Assembly: GCA_026005015.1 (NCBI GenBank)
Contig: BPKG01000001.1
Coordinates: 1,740,501 to 1,804,500 of the forward strand
DNA length: 64,000 nt
Origin: Burkholderiales bacterium
Lineage (GTDB): Bacteria; Pseudomonadota; Gammaproteobacteria; Burkholderiales; UBA6910
Reading direction: 5' to 3'
Of this stretch, positions 1 through 8,346 are shown in pieces. Position numbers and translations under genes: made by a program. Below the pieces are notes generated by a model. That model saw nothing but the letters and a program-made list of their open reading frames with translations, searched no databases and was not told the DNA's origin. The stretch's first letter is position 1, and each line of letters starts with the position of its first letter.

Positions 1-1
1 G

Positions 2-265
2 CGGGGCCACGGGCCCGGCCAGGAAGTGCTGCAGGTGGGCAAAAAAGACGTGACCATCACCCACATCGAGCCCGTGGGCAGCTACGCGATCCAGCTCACC
101 TTCTCCGACGGCCACGACACCGGCATCTATTCCTGGGACCTGCTCTACGAGTACGGCCTCAAGCAAGAGGAGATGTGGCAGCGCTACCTCCAGCGGCTGG
201 AGGAGGCGGGGGCAAGCCGGGAGGCCCAGCCGGGCCAGGAAGTGCCCCGGCCCAAGGGGAAGTGA
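2..265 (+). CDS. DUF971 family protein, 5' end outside window
   Basis: This is the C-terminal part of a small DUF971 protein, a family related to the N-terminal domain of gamma-butyrobetaine hydroxylase-like proteins. The reading frame is open from base 2. The residues before the first possible GTG (position 26) still fit the family (RGHGPGQEVLQVGKKDV), so the true start lies upstream of the window. Visible family features are the central VEPVGSYAIQLTFSDGHDTG stretch and the YSWDLLYEYG motif. The C-terminal 25 residues are charged and variable. DUF971 genes commonly precede ubiE in betaproteobacteria, and ubiE follows here after about 85 bases. The biochemical role of stand-alone DUF971 proteins is not established; an iron-sulfur or oxygenase-related role has been proposed. 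The family call is solid, the function is not. Confidence 0.85.
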   Translation, partial: RGHGPGQEVLQVGKKDVTITHIEPVGSYAIQLTFSDGHDTGIYSWDLLYEYGLKQEEMWQRYLQRLEEAGASREAQPGQEVPRPKGK

Positions 266-349
266 ACGCGAAGCGCCCGAAGGCCTGCGGAGGAGTCCGA
301 AGGCCTGGATCCAGGCCACCCCGCCGCCATGAACCGTTGAGCTTTCCCC

Positions 350-1087
350 ATGGACAAGACCACCGATTTCGGTTTCCAGAAAGTCCCCGAGCGGGAGAAG
401 GCGGTTCGCGGTCGCGAGCGTGTTCCACTCGGTGGCCGGCCGCTACGACCTGATGAACGACCTCATGTCCGCGGGGCTGCACCGGTGGTGGAAGCGTTTC
501 GCCGTTCTGCTCTCGGGCGTGCGGGAAGGGGACCGGGTGCTGGACGTGGCGGGGGGAACGGGAGACGTGGCGCGACTCTTCACCCGCCGGGTGGGGTCCC
601 GGGGCGAGGCGTGGCTCACCGACATCAACCGCTCCATGCTGGAGATCGGCCGCGACCGGCTCCTGGACGAGGGATTGACCCTGCCCGTGGTGCAGTGCGA
701 CGGGGAAAGGCTCCCGTTTCGCGCCAACGTTTTCGATTGCGTGAGCGCCGCCTTCGGGCTGCGCAACATGACCCGCAAGGAAGCGGCCCTGGCCGAATGG
801 CTGCGGGTGCTCAAGCCCGGCGGGCGGGTGATCGTGCTGGAGTTCTCCCGCGTCTGGAAACCCCTGGAGCCCCTCTACGACTGCTATTCCTTCAAGGTGC
901 TGCCCCTCCTGGGACGAGTCGTGGCGGGCGACGCCGACAGCTACCGGTACCTGGCCGAATCCATCCGGGTCCACCCGGATCAGGAGGCGCTCAAGGAGAC
1001 TCATGGAGCAGGCGGGCTTCCAGCGGGTCGAGTATTTCAACTCTCTCCGCGGGCATCGTCGCGGTGCACCGGGGGTTCAAGGTCTAA
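350..1087 (+). pseudogene. ubiE: UbiE C-methyltransferase, interrupted by three one-base insertions
   Basis: UbiE is the SAM-dependent demethylmenaquinone / 2-methoxy-6-polyprenylbenzoquinol C-methyltransferase of quinone biosynthesis. The whole protein can be read only by changing frame three times. The N-terminus ([19 protein letters not shown]) is in the frame of the ATG at 350. The body ([20 protein letters not shown], motif [32 protein letters not shown]) runs from about 411 to 1001. [13 protein letters not shown] follows at 1003 in a third frame, and the C-terminus [14 protein letters not shown] returns to the first frame and ends at 1087. Each step is explained by one extra base, near 410, 1002 and 1041, and the three together restore the starting frame. 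The sites are not long homopolymers. The order DUF971-ubiE agrees with related genomes. Because UbiE is normally needed for respiration, sequence error is as likely as true inactivation. Confidence 0.85.
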
Positions 1088-1097
1088 AGGGGTAGAA

Positions 1098-1132
1098 GCC
1101 CGGAGCCCCGCAGCGCCTCCGGCGGGTTTTTT
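1098..1132 (+). terminator. Rho-independent terminator after ubiE
   Basis: GC-rich stem with arms CCCGGAG (99-105 in the 1000s) and CTCCGGCGGG (1117-1126), one bulge, followed directly by six T (1127-1132). It lies 11 bases after the ubiE stop and 17 bases before the radical SAM gene. It suggests that the downstream cassette is transcribed separately from ubiE. Confidence 0.65.
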
Positions 1133-1148
1133 CCTGCCTCTTCTGCCC

Positions 1149-2582
1149 ATGCGCTCTGAAGCCGCCCCTGCCCAAGCCCGTTCCCGGCGGCCCCTCCAGG
1201 CGGTGCTCATCAGCCCCTACGAGCTGGGACGCCAGCCCTTCGCCCTGGCGGAGCCCGCCGCCTGGCTCAAGCGGGAAGGGGTGGAAGTCACCCTGATCGA
1301 CCTGTCCCTGCAACGCCTGGACGAGCAGGCCCTGGCCCGGGCCGACCTGGTGGGCCTCTCCTTGGGCATGCACACCGCCACCCGCATCGCCCTGGAGGCG
1401 CTGCCCCGCATCCGGCGCCTCGCCCCCGGCGCCCACCTGGCGGCCTACGGCTTATACGCGCCGGTGAACGCGGACTTGCTCTGCCGTCTCGGGGTATCCA
1501 CCGTGCTGGGCGGAGAATGCGAGGGGGAGCTGGCCGCCCTGGCCCGGCGGCTCGCCCGGGGCGAGCCCGTGCCCCGGGAGGGGCCCCGGGTTCCCCTGGA
1601 CCGGCTGGACTTCCTGGTGCCCGAGCGCCGGGGGCTTCCGCCCCTCTCCCGCTACGCCCGGCTGATCCTCCCGGACGGGTCGCGCAGGACGGTGGGTTTC
1701 GTCGAAGCGTCCCGGGGTTGCAAGCATCTGTGCCGCCATTGCCCGGTGGTGCCGGTCTACCACGGGCGGTTTCGCATCGTTCCGGTGGACGTGGTCCTTG
1801 CCGACGTCCGCCAGCAGGTGCAAGCGGGGGCGGAGCACGTGTCCTTCGGCGATCCGGATTTTTTCAACGGCCCGACCCACGCCCTGCGGGTGCTGGAGGC
1901 CATGCACGCCGAGTTTCCCTGGCTCACCTTCGACGCTACCATCAAGATCCAGCACCTGGTGCAGCACGCCCGCCTCCTGCCCGCCCTGAAGCGGCTGGGG
2001 TGCCTCTTCATCACCTCGGCGGTGGAGGCGGTGGACGATCGCATCCTCGCTTGCCTGGACAAGAACCACAGCGCCGCCGACTTCGAGCGCGCCGTCGCCC
2101 TCACCCGCGTCCAGGGCATCGCCCTGGCCCCCACCTTCGTCGCCTTCACGCCCTGGAGCACGGTGGAAGGCTACATCGACCTGCTGGCGAAGCTCGTCGA
2201 ACTGCGGCTGGTGGAAGCGGTGCCGCCGGTGCAGCTCACCCTGCGGCTGCTCGTCCCCCAGGGATCGTATCTGCTGAACCTGCCGGACTTCCGCGGGCTG
2301 ATCGAGGATTTCGACCCCCGGATGCTGGGCTACCCCTGGCGCCACCGGGATCCCCGGGTGGACCGGCTCCAGGCCGAAGCGCAGGCCTGGGTAGTCCAGG
2401 CGGAGGAGGAAGGGCTCGAGCGCGCGCAGACGTTCGAGCGCCTCTGGCGTATCGCCCACGAAGCCGCCGGCCGGGAGGCGCCGGCCCTTCCCGCCGGCTT
2501 CGCGGGCGAACCGATTCCGCGCCTGTCCGAGCCGTGGTACTGCTGCGCCGAGCCCACCGAGCGGCAGCGGCTGAACTTTTAG
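1149..2582 (+). CDS. Radical SAM protein with C-terminal CCAEP tail
   Basis: A 477-residue radical SAM enzyme of unknown substrate. Residues 1 to about 150 look like a Rossmann-type, B12-binding-like N-terminal domain ([20 protein letters not shown], then [15 protein letters not shown]). The radical SAM cluster motif is GCKHLCRHC, with Cys191, Cys195 and Cys198 in the standard C-x3-C-x2-C spacing. The C-terminus reads [15 protein letters not shown], with Cys465-Cys466-Ala-Glu-Pro. I recall an NCBIfam family described as CUAEP/CCAEP-tail radical SAM (seleno)proteins, in which the first cysteine can be selenocysteine; here both codons are TGC, so this is the cysteine form. The start ATG at 1149 follows the ubiE terminator. 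The gene leads a same-strand cassette with two lipoproteins and an ATP-grasp enzyme, with gaps of 4-11 bases. That context suggests a modification pathway, but neither the substrate nor the product is visible. Confidence 0.85.
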   Translation: MRSEAAPAQARSRRPLQAVLISPYELGRQPFALAEPAAWLKREGVEVTLIDLSLQRLDEQALARADLVGLSLGMHTATRIALEALPRIRRLAPGAHLAAYGLYAPVNADLLCRLGVSTVLGGECEGELAALARRLARGEPVPREGPRVPLDRLDFLVPERRGLPPLSRYARLILPDGSRRTVGFVEASRGCKHLCRHCPVVPVYHGRFRIVPVDVVLADVRQQVQAGAEHVSFGDPDFFNGPTHALRVLEAMHAEFPWLTFDATIKIQHLVQHARLLPALKRLGCLFITSAVEAVDDRILACLDKNHSAADFERAVALTRVQGIALAPTFVAFTPWSTVEGYIDLLAKLVELRLVEAVPPVQLTLRLLVPQGSYLLNLPDFRGLIEDFDPRMLGYPWRHRDPRVDRLQAEAQAWVVQAEEEGLERAQTFERLWRIAHEAAGREAPALPAGFAGEPIPRLSEPWYCCAEPTERQRLNF

Positions 2583-2593
2583 GGCCCTTCCCC

Positions 2594-3304
2594 ATGAGCC
2601 GCTCTTCCCTTCCCCTTGCCGCCGCGCTCCCGGCGCTTGCACTCCTCACGGCCTGCGCCACCATAGCCCCCGTGGGCGACCCCGTGCCAGCGCCCGAGAT
2701 CCGGGCCGGCGACGCCTGGACCTACGCCGTCTACGACGGCTACCGGGGAACCCGCAAGGGCAGCACCCGGTACACGGTGCAGCAGATCACGCCCGACCGG
2801 GTGGTGACGCGGATGGAGGCCAGCGGCGGCCCGGCCACCCGCACCTTCACGCTGGAATGGAACCCCTACACGGACGAGCTTCCCGAGCACCGCATCGCCG
2901 ATTTCACCCCGCCCTTCCCGGCCTTCGCCTTTCCCCTCCAGGACGGCAAGCGCTGGAGCGCCACCGTCACCGCCGTCGAAGCCGGGACCGGCCGCCGTTA
3001 CCCGGTGCACGTCTCCGCCCGGGTGGCGGGGCGGGAAACGATCCAGACCCCGGCGGGCGCTTTCGACGCGATCCGCGTCGACCGCTCCATCTATCTGGAC
3101 AATTACGAATGGTGGCGCAGCGGCACCCGCTGGTACCAGTCCGAGTGGTACGCGCCGGCGGTGGGCCGCTCGGTGCGCTACCAGGACTATTCGGAGTACA
3201 CCGACTACACGAAAAGCAACGACGAGCCCTTGATCCGGAGCGACATCATCCCGGGCGACAAGACGGTGCTGGAACTCTCCGCCTACACCCCGGCCGCGCG
3301 ATGA
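2594..3304 (+). CDS. Lipoprotein, paralogue 1 of the CCAEP cassette
   Basis: A 236-residue predicted outer-membrane or periplasmic lipoprotein with no function I recognise. The signal peptide ends in the lipobox LLTAC, with the lipidated residue at Cys21. The mature part is all-beta in character, with dense Thr, Tyr and Trp. The C-terminal half holds TPAGAFDAIRVDRSIY, EWWRSGTRWYQSEWYAP and SEYTDYTK. The same spine occurs in the next gene, so the two are tandem paralogues. It starts 11 bases after the radical SAM stop and ends 10 bases before the paralogue, so it is probably cotranscribed. The conserved WWRS...WYAP core shared with its neighbour could bind a ligand or a partner, but that is inference. 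Confidence 0.8.
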   Translation: MSRSSLPLAAALPALALLTACATIAPVGDPVPAPEIRAGDAWTYAVYDGYRGTRKGSTRYTVQQITPDRVVTRMEASGGPATRTFTLEWNPYTDELPEHRIADFTPPFPAFAFPLQDGKRWSATVTAVEAGTGRRYPVHVSARVAGRETIQTPAGAFDAIRVDRSIYLDNYEWWRSGTRWYQSEWYAPAVGRSVRYQDYSEYTDYTKSNDEPLIRSDIIPGDKTVLELSAYTPAAR

Positions 3305-3314
3305 GGGTTTTCCC

Positions 3315-4001
3315 ATGGCGAGCCTTCCACGCATTTCCTTTCTGTGCCTCGCGCTGCCGCTCTTCGCCTGCGCCACGCCGGCGCCGGGCCCGGCGGCGCC
3401 GGCCCCCGAACTCATGCCCGGAGAGCGCTGGAGCTACCGGCAGGAGAGCCTCTACACGGGGCGTTCCCTAGGGAGTTTTGCCGTCGCGGTGCGGGAAGCG
3501 GGGCGGGAGGGGGCGGTGCTCGAGCTCGCGGGCGACGGGCCCGCCGCGTCGGTCTCCCAGGCCCCGAGCGGGATGCCCCTCCAACGATGGGTGGCGGACG
3601 GCCGGATGCTGATCCATGCCTCGCCCGGGGCCCTCATCCGCTTCCCCCTGGAAGCCGGGCGCTGCTGGAACGCCCGGGTCGTCCTCCGGGATCTCCACGG
3701 CGGCCCGCCGGTGGAGGCCTCGGTTGACGCCTGCGTCGCGGGCATGGAGAAAATCTCGACCCCGGCGGGCAGCTTCGACGCCTACGTGATCCGGCGCTCC
3801 CTCTACTTCCTGGAGCGGCCGTGGTGGCGCAGCGAGGTCCGGCTCTACGAGACCGACTGGTATGCGCCCCAGGCCAAGGCGGTGGTGCGAACCGAGTACG
3901 ACTCCATTTTTACCGACTACTTCCGCCAGGCCCGGGGCGGGGCCGAAGTGCCCGGGGAAAAGGTGCGGATCGAGCTAGCGGCCCGCACCCAGGAGGGGTA
4001 A
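3315..4001 (+). CDS. Lipoprotein, paralogue 2 of the CCAEP cassette
   Basis: A 228-residue predicted lipoprotein. The signal peptide ends in LFAC, with lipidation expected at Cys19. It shares with the preceding gene STPAGSFDAYVIRRSLYF, then PWWRSEVRLYETDWYAP, VRTEYDSIFTDYFRQ and a final GEKVRIELAA, in the same order and spacing. The N-terminal halves are more divergent, as after an old duplication. It contains two extra cysteines in the mature part (RCWNARV and VDACVAG) that paralogue 1 lacks and that could form a disulfide. The ATP-grasp gene starts 4 bases after its stop. No known domain was recognised. Its tight packing between a radical SAM enzyme and an ATP-grasp enzyme is the main clue to its role. 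Confidence 0.8.
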   Translation: MASLPRISFLCLALPLFACATPAPGPAAPAPELMPGERWSYRQESLYTGRSLGSFAVAVREAGREGAVLELAGDGPAASVSQAPSGMPLQRWVADGRMLIHASPGALIRFPLEAGRCWNARVVLRDLHGGPPVEASVDACVAGMEKISTPAGSFDAYVIRRSLYFLERPWWRSEVRLYETDWYAPQAKAVVRTEYDSIFTDYFRQARGGAEVPGEKVRIELAARTQEG

Positions 4002-4005
4002 ACCC

Positions 4006-5262
4006 ATGCGGCGCATCCTGCTGCTGCTTCCCACCACCTCCTACCGCAACGAAGCCTTCGCCGCCGCGGCGCGCCGGCTCGGCTTGGAGGTGATCGCCGC
4101 CGCCGACTACTGCCACCGGCTCGCCCCCGGGTGGGGGCTGCCTCCGCGCATGGCGGTGCGCTTCGACCGGCCGGAGGCGGCGGCCCGGACCATCCTGGCC
4201 GGGCTGGGCGAGCGGCCGGACGCGGTGCTGGCGGTGGACGACGCCGGCCTGGAGCTCGCCGCCGTGCTCTCCGAACGGCTGGGGCTCCCCGCCAATCCCC
4301 CGGAGGCGGTGCGGCGGCTGCGGGACAAACTCGCCTTCCGCGCGCTGCTCAGCTCAAGCGGACTCCCCTGCCCGCGCTTCGCCCACCTGGCCGCCAGCGC
4401 CGACCCCCTGACCCTCCTCGCCGCCCTGGACCTGCCCGTGGTGGTCAAGGCCCGGCGGCTCTCGGCGAGCCGCGGGGTGATCCGGGCCGACGACGCCCCG
4501 GGCCTCGCGGCCGCCGTGGAGCGAGTGCGGGCGATCCAGCGCCGGGCCGACCGGGACGCCGAACGCCTGGGGCTCCTGGTGGAGGAGTTCATTCCCGGGA
4601 GCGAGCACGCCCTGGAAGGCCTCCTGGAAGACGGGCGACTCCGGATCCTGGCCCTGTTCGACAAGCCGGATCCGCTCGATGGCCCGTACTTCGAGGAAAC
4701 GATCCTGGTCACGCCGTCGCGGCTCGCGCCGGAAGTGCAACGCCGCATCGCCGAAACGGTGGAGCGGGCCTGCCGGCTGGCGGGGCTCGTCACCGGGCCG
4801 GTTCACGCGGAAGCCCGGGTCCGGGGGGACGAAGTGTGGCTGCTGGAGATCGCCGCCCGCTCCATCGGCGGGCTGTGCGGCCGGGCCCTGACCCAGGCCC
4901 TGGGCATGACCCTGGAAGAGCTGGTGCTGCGCCATGCGCTGGGCATGGACGTGCCCGAGCCGCGGACCGAGGATGCCGCCGGCGTCATGATGATCCCCAT
5001 CCCGCGCCGGGGCATCTTCCGGGCGGTCCACAACGTGGAGGCGGCGCTTAAAGTGCCCGGGGTGACCGAGGTGCGCATCACCGCCCAGCCGGGCCAGGTG
5101 CTGGCGCCGCCCCCCGAGGGCAACACCTACCTGGGATTCATCTTCTCCCGGGGAGAGCGCCCGGAAGAGGCGGAGTGGGCCCTACGGCTCGCCCATCTGC
5201 AGCTCGCCGTGGAGCTCGCCCCCGGGCACCCAGTCGAGACCGCCCATGACCGGGCCTACTGA
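4006..5262 (+). CDS. ATP-grasp domain enzyme (carboxylate-amine ligase type)
   Basis: A 418-residue ATP-grasp protein, the fold that joins a carboxylate to an amine or thiol through an acylphosphate. The N-terminal preATP-grasp part is MRRILLLLPTTSYRNEAFAA. The central part includes VRRLRDKLAFRALLSSSGLP, the ATP-lysine region VVVKARRLSASRGVIRA, and the acidic lid LLVEEFIPGSEHALEGLLED. The metal-binding end is VHAEARVRGDEVWLLEIAAR. The C-terminus continues with a domain like that of L-amino-acid ligases (VMMIPIPRRGIFRAV). It closes the four-gene radical SAM/lipoprotein cassette. Its substrate is unknown, and free amino acids or a small peptide are both possible. It may act on, or supply, the molecule changed by the radical SAM enzyme; this is inferred only from gene order. 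Confidence 0.85.
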   Translation: MRRILLLLPTTSYRNEAFAAAARRLGLEVIAAADYCHRLAPGWGLPPRMAVRFDRPEAAARTILAGLGERPDAVLAVDDAGLELAAVLSERLGLPANPPEAVRRLRDKLAFRALLSSSGLPCPRFAHLAASADPLTLLAALDLPVVVKARRLSASRGVIRADDAPGLAAAVERVRAIQRRADRDAERLGLLVEEFIPGSEHALEGLLEDGRLRILALFDKPDPLDGPYFEETILVTPSRLAPEVQRRIAETVERACRLAGLVTGPVHAEARVRGDEVWLLEIAARSIGGLCGRALTQALGMTLEELVLRHALGMDVPEPRTEDAAGVMMIPIPRRGIFRAVHNVEAALKVPGVTEVRITAQPGQVLAPPPEGNTYLGFIFSRGERPEEAEWALRLAHLQLAVELAPGHPVETAHDRAY

Positions 5263-5302
5263 GCATCCTAAAAACTTGACGGGCGCTCGTGAACTATCCG
5301 GG

Positions 5303-5590
5303 CTAGCCTTCTGACCTCCCCTTCACGAACTGTTTGGAGAGCACCTTGCCGTTGACGAACTGGATGTGGATCGCCCCGTCCTTGTCCTTCCACACCGACG
5401 AGGTGCCGGACAGGTTGCCGAGGCTGAAGCCGGAAGACTCGGTAGGCTCCCCCAGAAAAGCGACCACTTCTTCCTGGGTCATGCCCGCCTTGATCCTGTC
5501 GAAGTTCTCCTGGGTGACCTTGGAGCCGCAGGCCGCCAACACGACCAAGGCCGCGGCGAGCAGGAGGCTGCGCCATCCCTTGTAGCTCAT
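5303..5590 (-). CDS. Small BamE/SmpA-like lipoprotein (DUF3862-like)
   Basis: A 95-residue lipoprotein. The signal peptide (MSYKGWRSLLLAAALVVLAAC) ends at a lipobox LAAC. The mature part has the BamE/SmpA-like signature ENFDRIKAGMTQEEVVAFLG, then VWKDKDGAIHIQFVNGKVLS, as in DUF3862 proteins. I chose the ATG at 5590, preceded by GGAAGG, over an ATG 36 bases upstream because the signal peptide begins there. It is convergent with the ATP-grasp gene (40-base gap) and same-strand with the next small membrane protein. The family is small and its members are of unknown function; the BamE fold suggests an envelope role. Confidence 0.8.
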   Translation of the reverse strand: MSYKGWRSLLLAAALVVLAACGSKVTQENFDRIKAGMTQEEVVAFLGEPTESSGFSLGNLSGTSSVWKDKDGAIHIQFVNGKVLSKQFVKGRSEG

Positions 5591-5642
5591 CGTGCTTCCT
5601 TCCCTCGGGGGAAACTCCTCTGACATCGGTTTTCAACGGCCC

Positions 5643-5888
5643 TCACTTGAGCAGCCGCACCAGCACCAGGAGCAGCACGGCGCCCAGCACGGCGATCACC
5701 AGGCTGCGGAAGTCGAAGCCGGTCACCGTGCCGAAGCCGAGCTGGGTGCCGATAAAGCCGCCGATCAAGGCGCCGGCGATGCCGATGGCGATGGTGACCA
5801 CGATGCCGCCGATATCCTTGCCCGGTACCAGCAGCTTCGCCACGACCCCCGCCACCAGCCCGAACACGATCCAGGACAGGATACCCAT
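5643..5888 (-). CDS. GlsB/YeaQ/YmgE family membrane protein
   Basis: An 81-residue integral membrane protein of the GlsB/YeaQ/YmgE (transglycosylase-associated) family. Three hydrophobic helices are visible: ILSWIVFGLVAGVVAKLLVP, then the Gly-rich IAGALIGGFIGTQLG with the family GxxxGG pattern, and LVIAVLGAVLLLVLVRLL. The start at 5888 is fixed by a strong Shine-Dalgarno AAGGAGG just upstream. Family members are often induced by stress, and their molecular role is unknown. It lies divergent from ubiJ with about 170 bases between. Confidence 0.88.
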   Translation of the reverse strand: MGILSWIVFGLVAGVVAKLLVPGKDIGGIVVTIAIGIAGALIGGFIGTQLGFGTVTGFDFRSLVIAVLGAVLLLVLVRLLK

Positions 5889-6058
5889 CAGATGCCTCCT
5901 TGGCCCGAAACCTCGCCATTGCCGGCCGGACCACGGGGGCGCCAGCCGCAAAAGGAAGATTAGCACGGGGGAAATTATCACGGCTGGCGCGCCCGGCCCA
6001 AGGGCCGGGTCCATGATCCGGAGCTTTAAGGGTTAAAATCCAGGCCTATCCCGTTGCG

Positions 6059-6664
6059 ATGCCCGTCTTTCCCATGTTGAGCCGCGTTTTCGCCGCCGCC
6101 GTCAACCACGCCCTCGAGCAGTCGGGCTGGGCCCGGGAGCGGCTGCGCCGCCACGCAGGCAAAGCGGTGCGCTTCGTCGTCGCGCCTTTCGACGCAACCC
6201 TTGCGGTGGGAGAGGACGGCTACGTGGTCGCGCCACCGGAGGCAGAGCCGGCCCTCACCCTGCGCCTGTCCCCGTTCCTGCTGCCCCGGCTGCTGCTGGA
6301 GGAGGAGGCCGCCTACCGGGAAGTGGAGACCGAAGGCGACGCGGCCCTCGCCGCCGACGTGGCCCACCTGTTCCGTCACTTGCGCTGGGACGTGGAGGAA
6401 GACCTGAGCCGCCTGTTCGGCGACGTGCTGGCCCATCGCCTGGCGGAGGGGGGCGCGGCGCTCGCCCGCTGGCCGGCCCAGGCGGCCGAAGGCCTCGCCG
6501 GGATGCTGGTGGAATACGCCCGGGAGGAGGAGCCCCTTCTCCCCAAGCGGGAGGAAGTCGCCCGCTTCCTGGCCGACGTGGACACCCTGCGGGACGACGT
6601 GGAGCGCCTGGAGAAGCGGATCGAGCGGCTGGAAGGCGAAGCCGGGAAAGGTTCCAGCGCTTGA
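6059..6664 (+). CDS. ubiJ: UbiJ, SCP2-domain ubiquinone biosynthesis accessory protein
   Basis: A 201-residue UbiJ protein. UbiJ binds lipid intermediates through an SCP2-like domain and works with UbiK in the soluble ubiquinone-assembly complex. Visible features are an N-terminal alpha/beta SCP2 domain ([56 protein letters not shown]) and a C-terminal charged coiled coil ([20 protein letters not shown]). A second ATG at 6074 is an alternative start; neither has a clear ribosome site. It lies about 90 bases before ubiB, the usual order. It is separated from ubiE by about 5 kb of unrelated genes, whereas in many proteobacteria ubiE-ubiJ-ubiB are contiguous. Confidence 0.88.
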   Translation: MPVFPMLSRVFAAAVNHALEQSGWARERLRRHAGKAVRFVVAPFDATLAVGEDGYVVAPPEAEPALTLRLSPFLLPRLLLEEEAAYREVETEGDAALAADVAHLFRHLRWDVEEDLSRLFGDVLAHRLAEGGAALARWPAQAAEGLAGMLVEYAREEEPLLPKREEVARFLADVDTLRDDVERLEKRIERLEGEAGKGSSA

Positions 6665-6755
6665 CGGTTCCGCTGCTCACCCCGAGCCCCCATCCGCCCG
6701 GGGCTGCCCGGCGGCCGCGCCCCCTGTCCCCTCCCGCCGACTCCCTTACTCTGCC

Positions 6756-8282
6756 ATGCGGTTCGCGCGGCTGATCAAGATCGCCTGGGTAATCCAGCGC
6801 TTCGGCCTGGACGAGTTCATCCTGGGCCACGAGCGCTTCCGCTGGCTGCGGGGGCTGGTGCGCTTCCTCATGTTCTGGAGGAAGCTGGAGGCGCCCCGGG
6901 CGGTGCGCCTGCGCCTGGCCATGGAGGCCCTGGGCCCCATCTTCGTCAAGTTCGGGCAGGTGCTTTCCACCCGCCGGGACCTGCTCCCCGCCGACATCGC
7001 CGACGAGCTGGCCAAGCTCCAGGACCAGGTGCCCCCCTTCCCCTCGCCCCAGGTGGAGGAGATCCTGCAGCGCAACTTCCCTCAAGGCTACCGGCAGGTG
7101 TTCCGCGAGTTCGATCTCACCCCGGTGGCGAGCGCCTCCGTCGCCCAGGTGCATCTCGCCGTGCTCCACGACGGGACCGAGGCGGCGGTGAAGGTGCTGC
7201 GGCCCGGCATCGAGGCAGTGATCGCCAACGATCTGGCCCTCCTCCAGGTGGCCGCCAGCCTGGTGGAGAGCCTGTGGGCCGAGGGCCGCCGACTCAAGCC
7301 CCGGCAGGTGGTGGCCGAGTTCGAGCGCCACCTGCACGACGAGCTGGACCTCATGCGGGAGGCGGCCAACTGCAGCCAGTTGCGCCGTAACTTCGAGCAC
7401 TCGCCCCTGCTGCAGGTGCCCGAGGTGTACTGGGACTACTGTTCCAGCGAAGTGATGGTGATGGAGCGCATGCACGGCATCCCCATCAGCCAGGTGGAGA
7501 GGCTTAAGGCGCAAGGCATCGACATCCCGCTCCTCGCCCGCGCCGGGGTGGAAATCTTCTTTACCCAGGTGTTCCGCGACGGCTTCTTCCACGCCGACAT
7601 GCACCCGGGCAACATCTTCGTGGGCGAGGACGGCCGCTACATCGCCCTGGACTTCGGCATCATGGGTACCCTCACCGAGGTGGACAAGAATTACCTGGCC
7701 CAGAACTTCATCGCCTTCTTCCGCCGGGACTACAAGCGGGTCGCCCAGGCCCACGTGGAGGCCGGCTGGGTGCCCCGGGAGACCCGGGTGGAGGAGTTCG
7801 AGGCGGCGATCCGCACCGTGTGCGAGCCCATCTTCGCCCGCCCCCTCAAGGAGATCTCCTTCGGCAAGCTCCTGGTGCGGCTGTTCCAGGTGGCGCGCCG
7901 CTTCAACGTGGAGGTGCAGCCCCAGCTCGTGCTCCTACAGAAGACCCTGCTCAACATCGAGGGCCTGGGCCGGCAGCTCGACCCGGACCTGGACCTGTGG
8001 AAGACGGCCAAGCCCTTCCTCGAGCGCTGGATGAGCGAGCAGGTGGGCCCCCGGGCCCTGGTGCGCCACCTGCGGGAGGAATCCACCCGCTGGCCGGCCC
8101 TCCTGCCCCAGTTGCCTCGGCTCGCCCACCGGGCCCTCACCCGGGCGGCCGATCCCCCCGCCCCTTCCCAGCTCGCCCGGCTGCTGGAGGAGCAGAAGCG
8201 CCAGAGCCGGCGTCTCGCCTGGCTCGCCCTCCTGCTCGCCGCCCTGCTGGGGCTCCAGCTCGCCGCCTTTTTCTACCTGTAA
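6756..8282 (+). CDS. ubiB: UbiB, ubiquinone biosynthesis atypical kinase/ATPase
   Basis: A 508-residue UbiB, the ADCK-like ATPase required for coenzyme Q biosynthesis, probably for handling the hydrophobic intermediates at the membrane. The family KxGQ motif reads [16 protein letters not shown] near residue 66. It is followed by the Ala-rich nucleotide loop [12 protein letters not shown], the lysine in AAVKVLRP, the ExD motif [26 protein letters not shown] as catalytic loop, and ALDFGIMG as the DFG equivalent. The C-terminus ends in a membrane helix ([22 protein letters not shown], split over the last two turns). Length and motifs are complete, and the neighbour ubiJ supports the call. Confidence 0.95.
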   Translation: MRFARLIKIAWVIQRFGLDEFILGHERFRWLRGLVRFLMFWRKLEAPRAVRLRLAMEALGPIFVKFGQVLSTRRDLLPADIADELAKLQDQVPPFPSPQVEEILQRNFPQGYRQVFREFDLTPVASASVAQVHLAVLHDGTEAAVKVLRPGIEAVIANDLALLQVAASLVESLWAEGRRLKPRQVVAEFERHLHDELDLMREAANCSQLRRNFEHSPLLQVPEVYWDYCSSEVMVMERMHGIPISQVERLKAQGIDIPLLARAGVEIFFTQVFRDGFFHADMHPGNIFVGEDGRYIALDFGIMGTLTEVDKNYLAQNFIAFFRRDYKRVAQAHVEAGWVPRETRVEEFEAAIRTVCEPIFARPLKEISFGKLLVRLFQVARRFNVEVQPQLVLLQKTLLNIEGLGRQLDPDLDLWKTAKPFLERWMSEQVGPRALVRHLREESTRWPALLPQLPRLAHRALTRAADPPAPSQLARLLEEQKRQSRRLAWLALLLAALLGLQLAAFFYL

Positions 8283-8346
8283 AAACGGCTTGGCGCGCCG
8301 GCACAGGGTGCTAGAATTGCGTCCCGATTTTCCCCGGAACCGGTCC

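Noticed and set aside
159-1040. 293-codon minus-strand frame opposite DUF971 and ubiE
   Set aside because: Composition is Pro/Gly/Arg/His-rich with no domain; ubiE explains the plus strand in spite of its frameshifts.
2541-2546. Selenocysteine in the CCAEP motif
   Set aside because: Both codons are TGC, not TGA, so no selenocysteine is encoded here.
6255-7754. 499-codon minus-strand frame opposite ubiJ and ubiB
   Set aside because: Antisense shadow of two well-supported genes.
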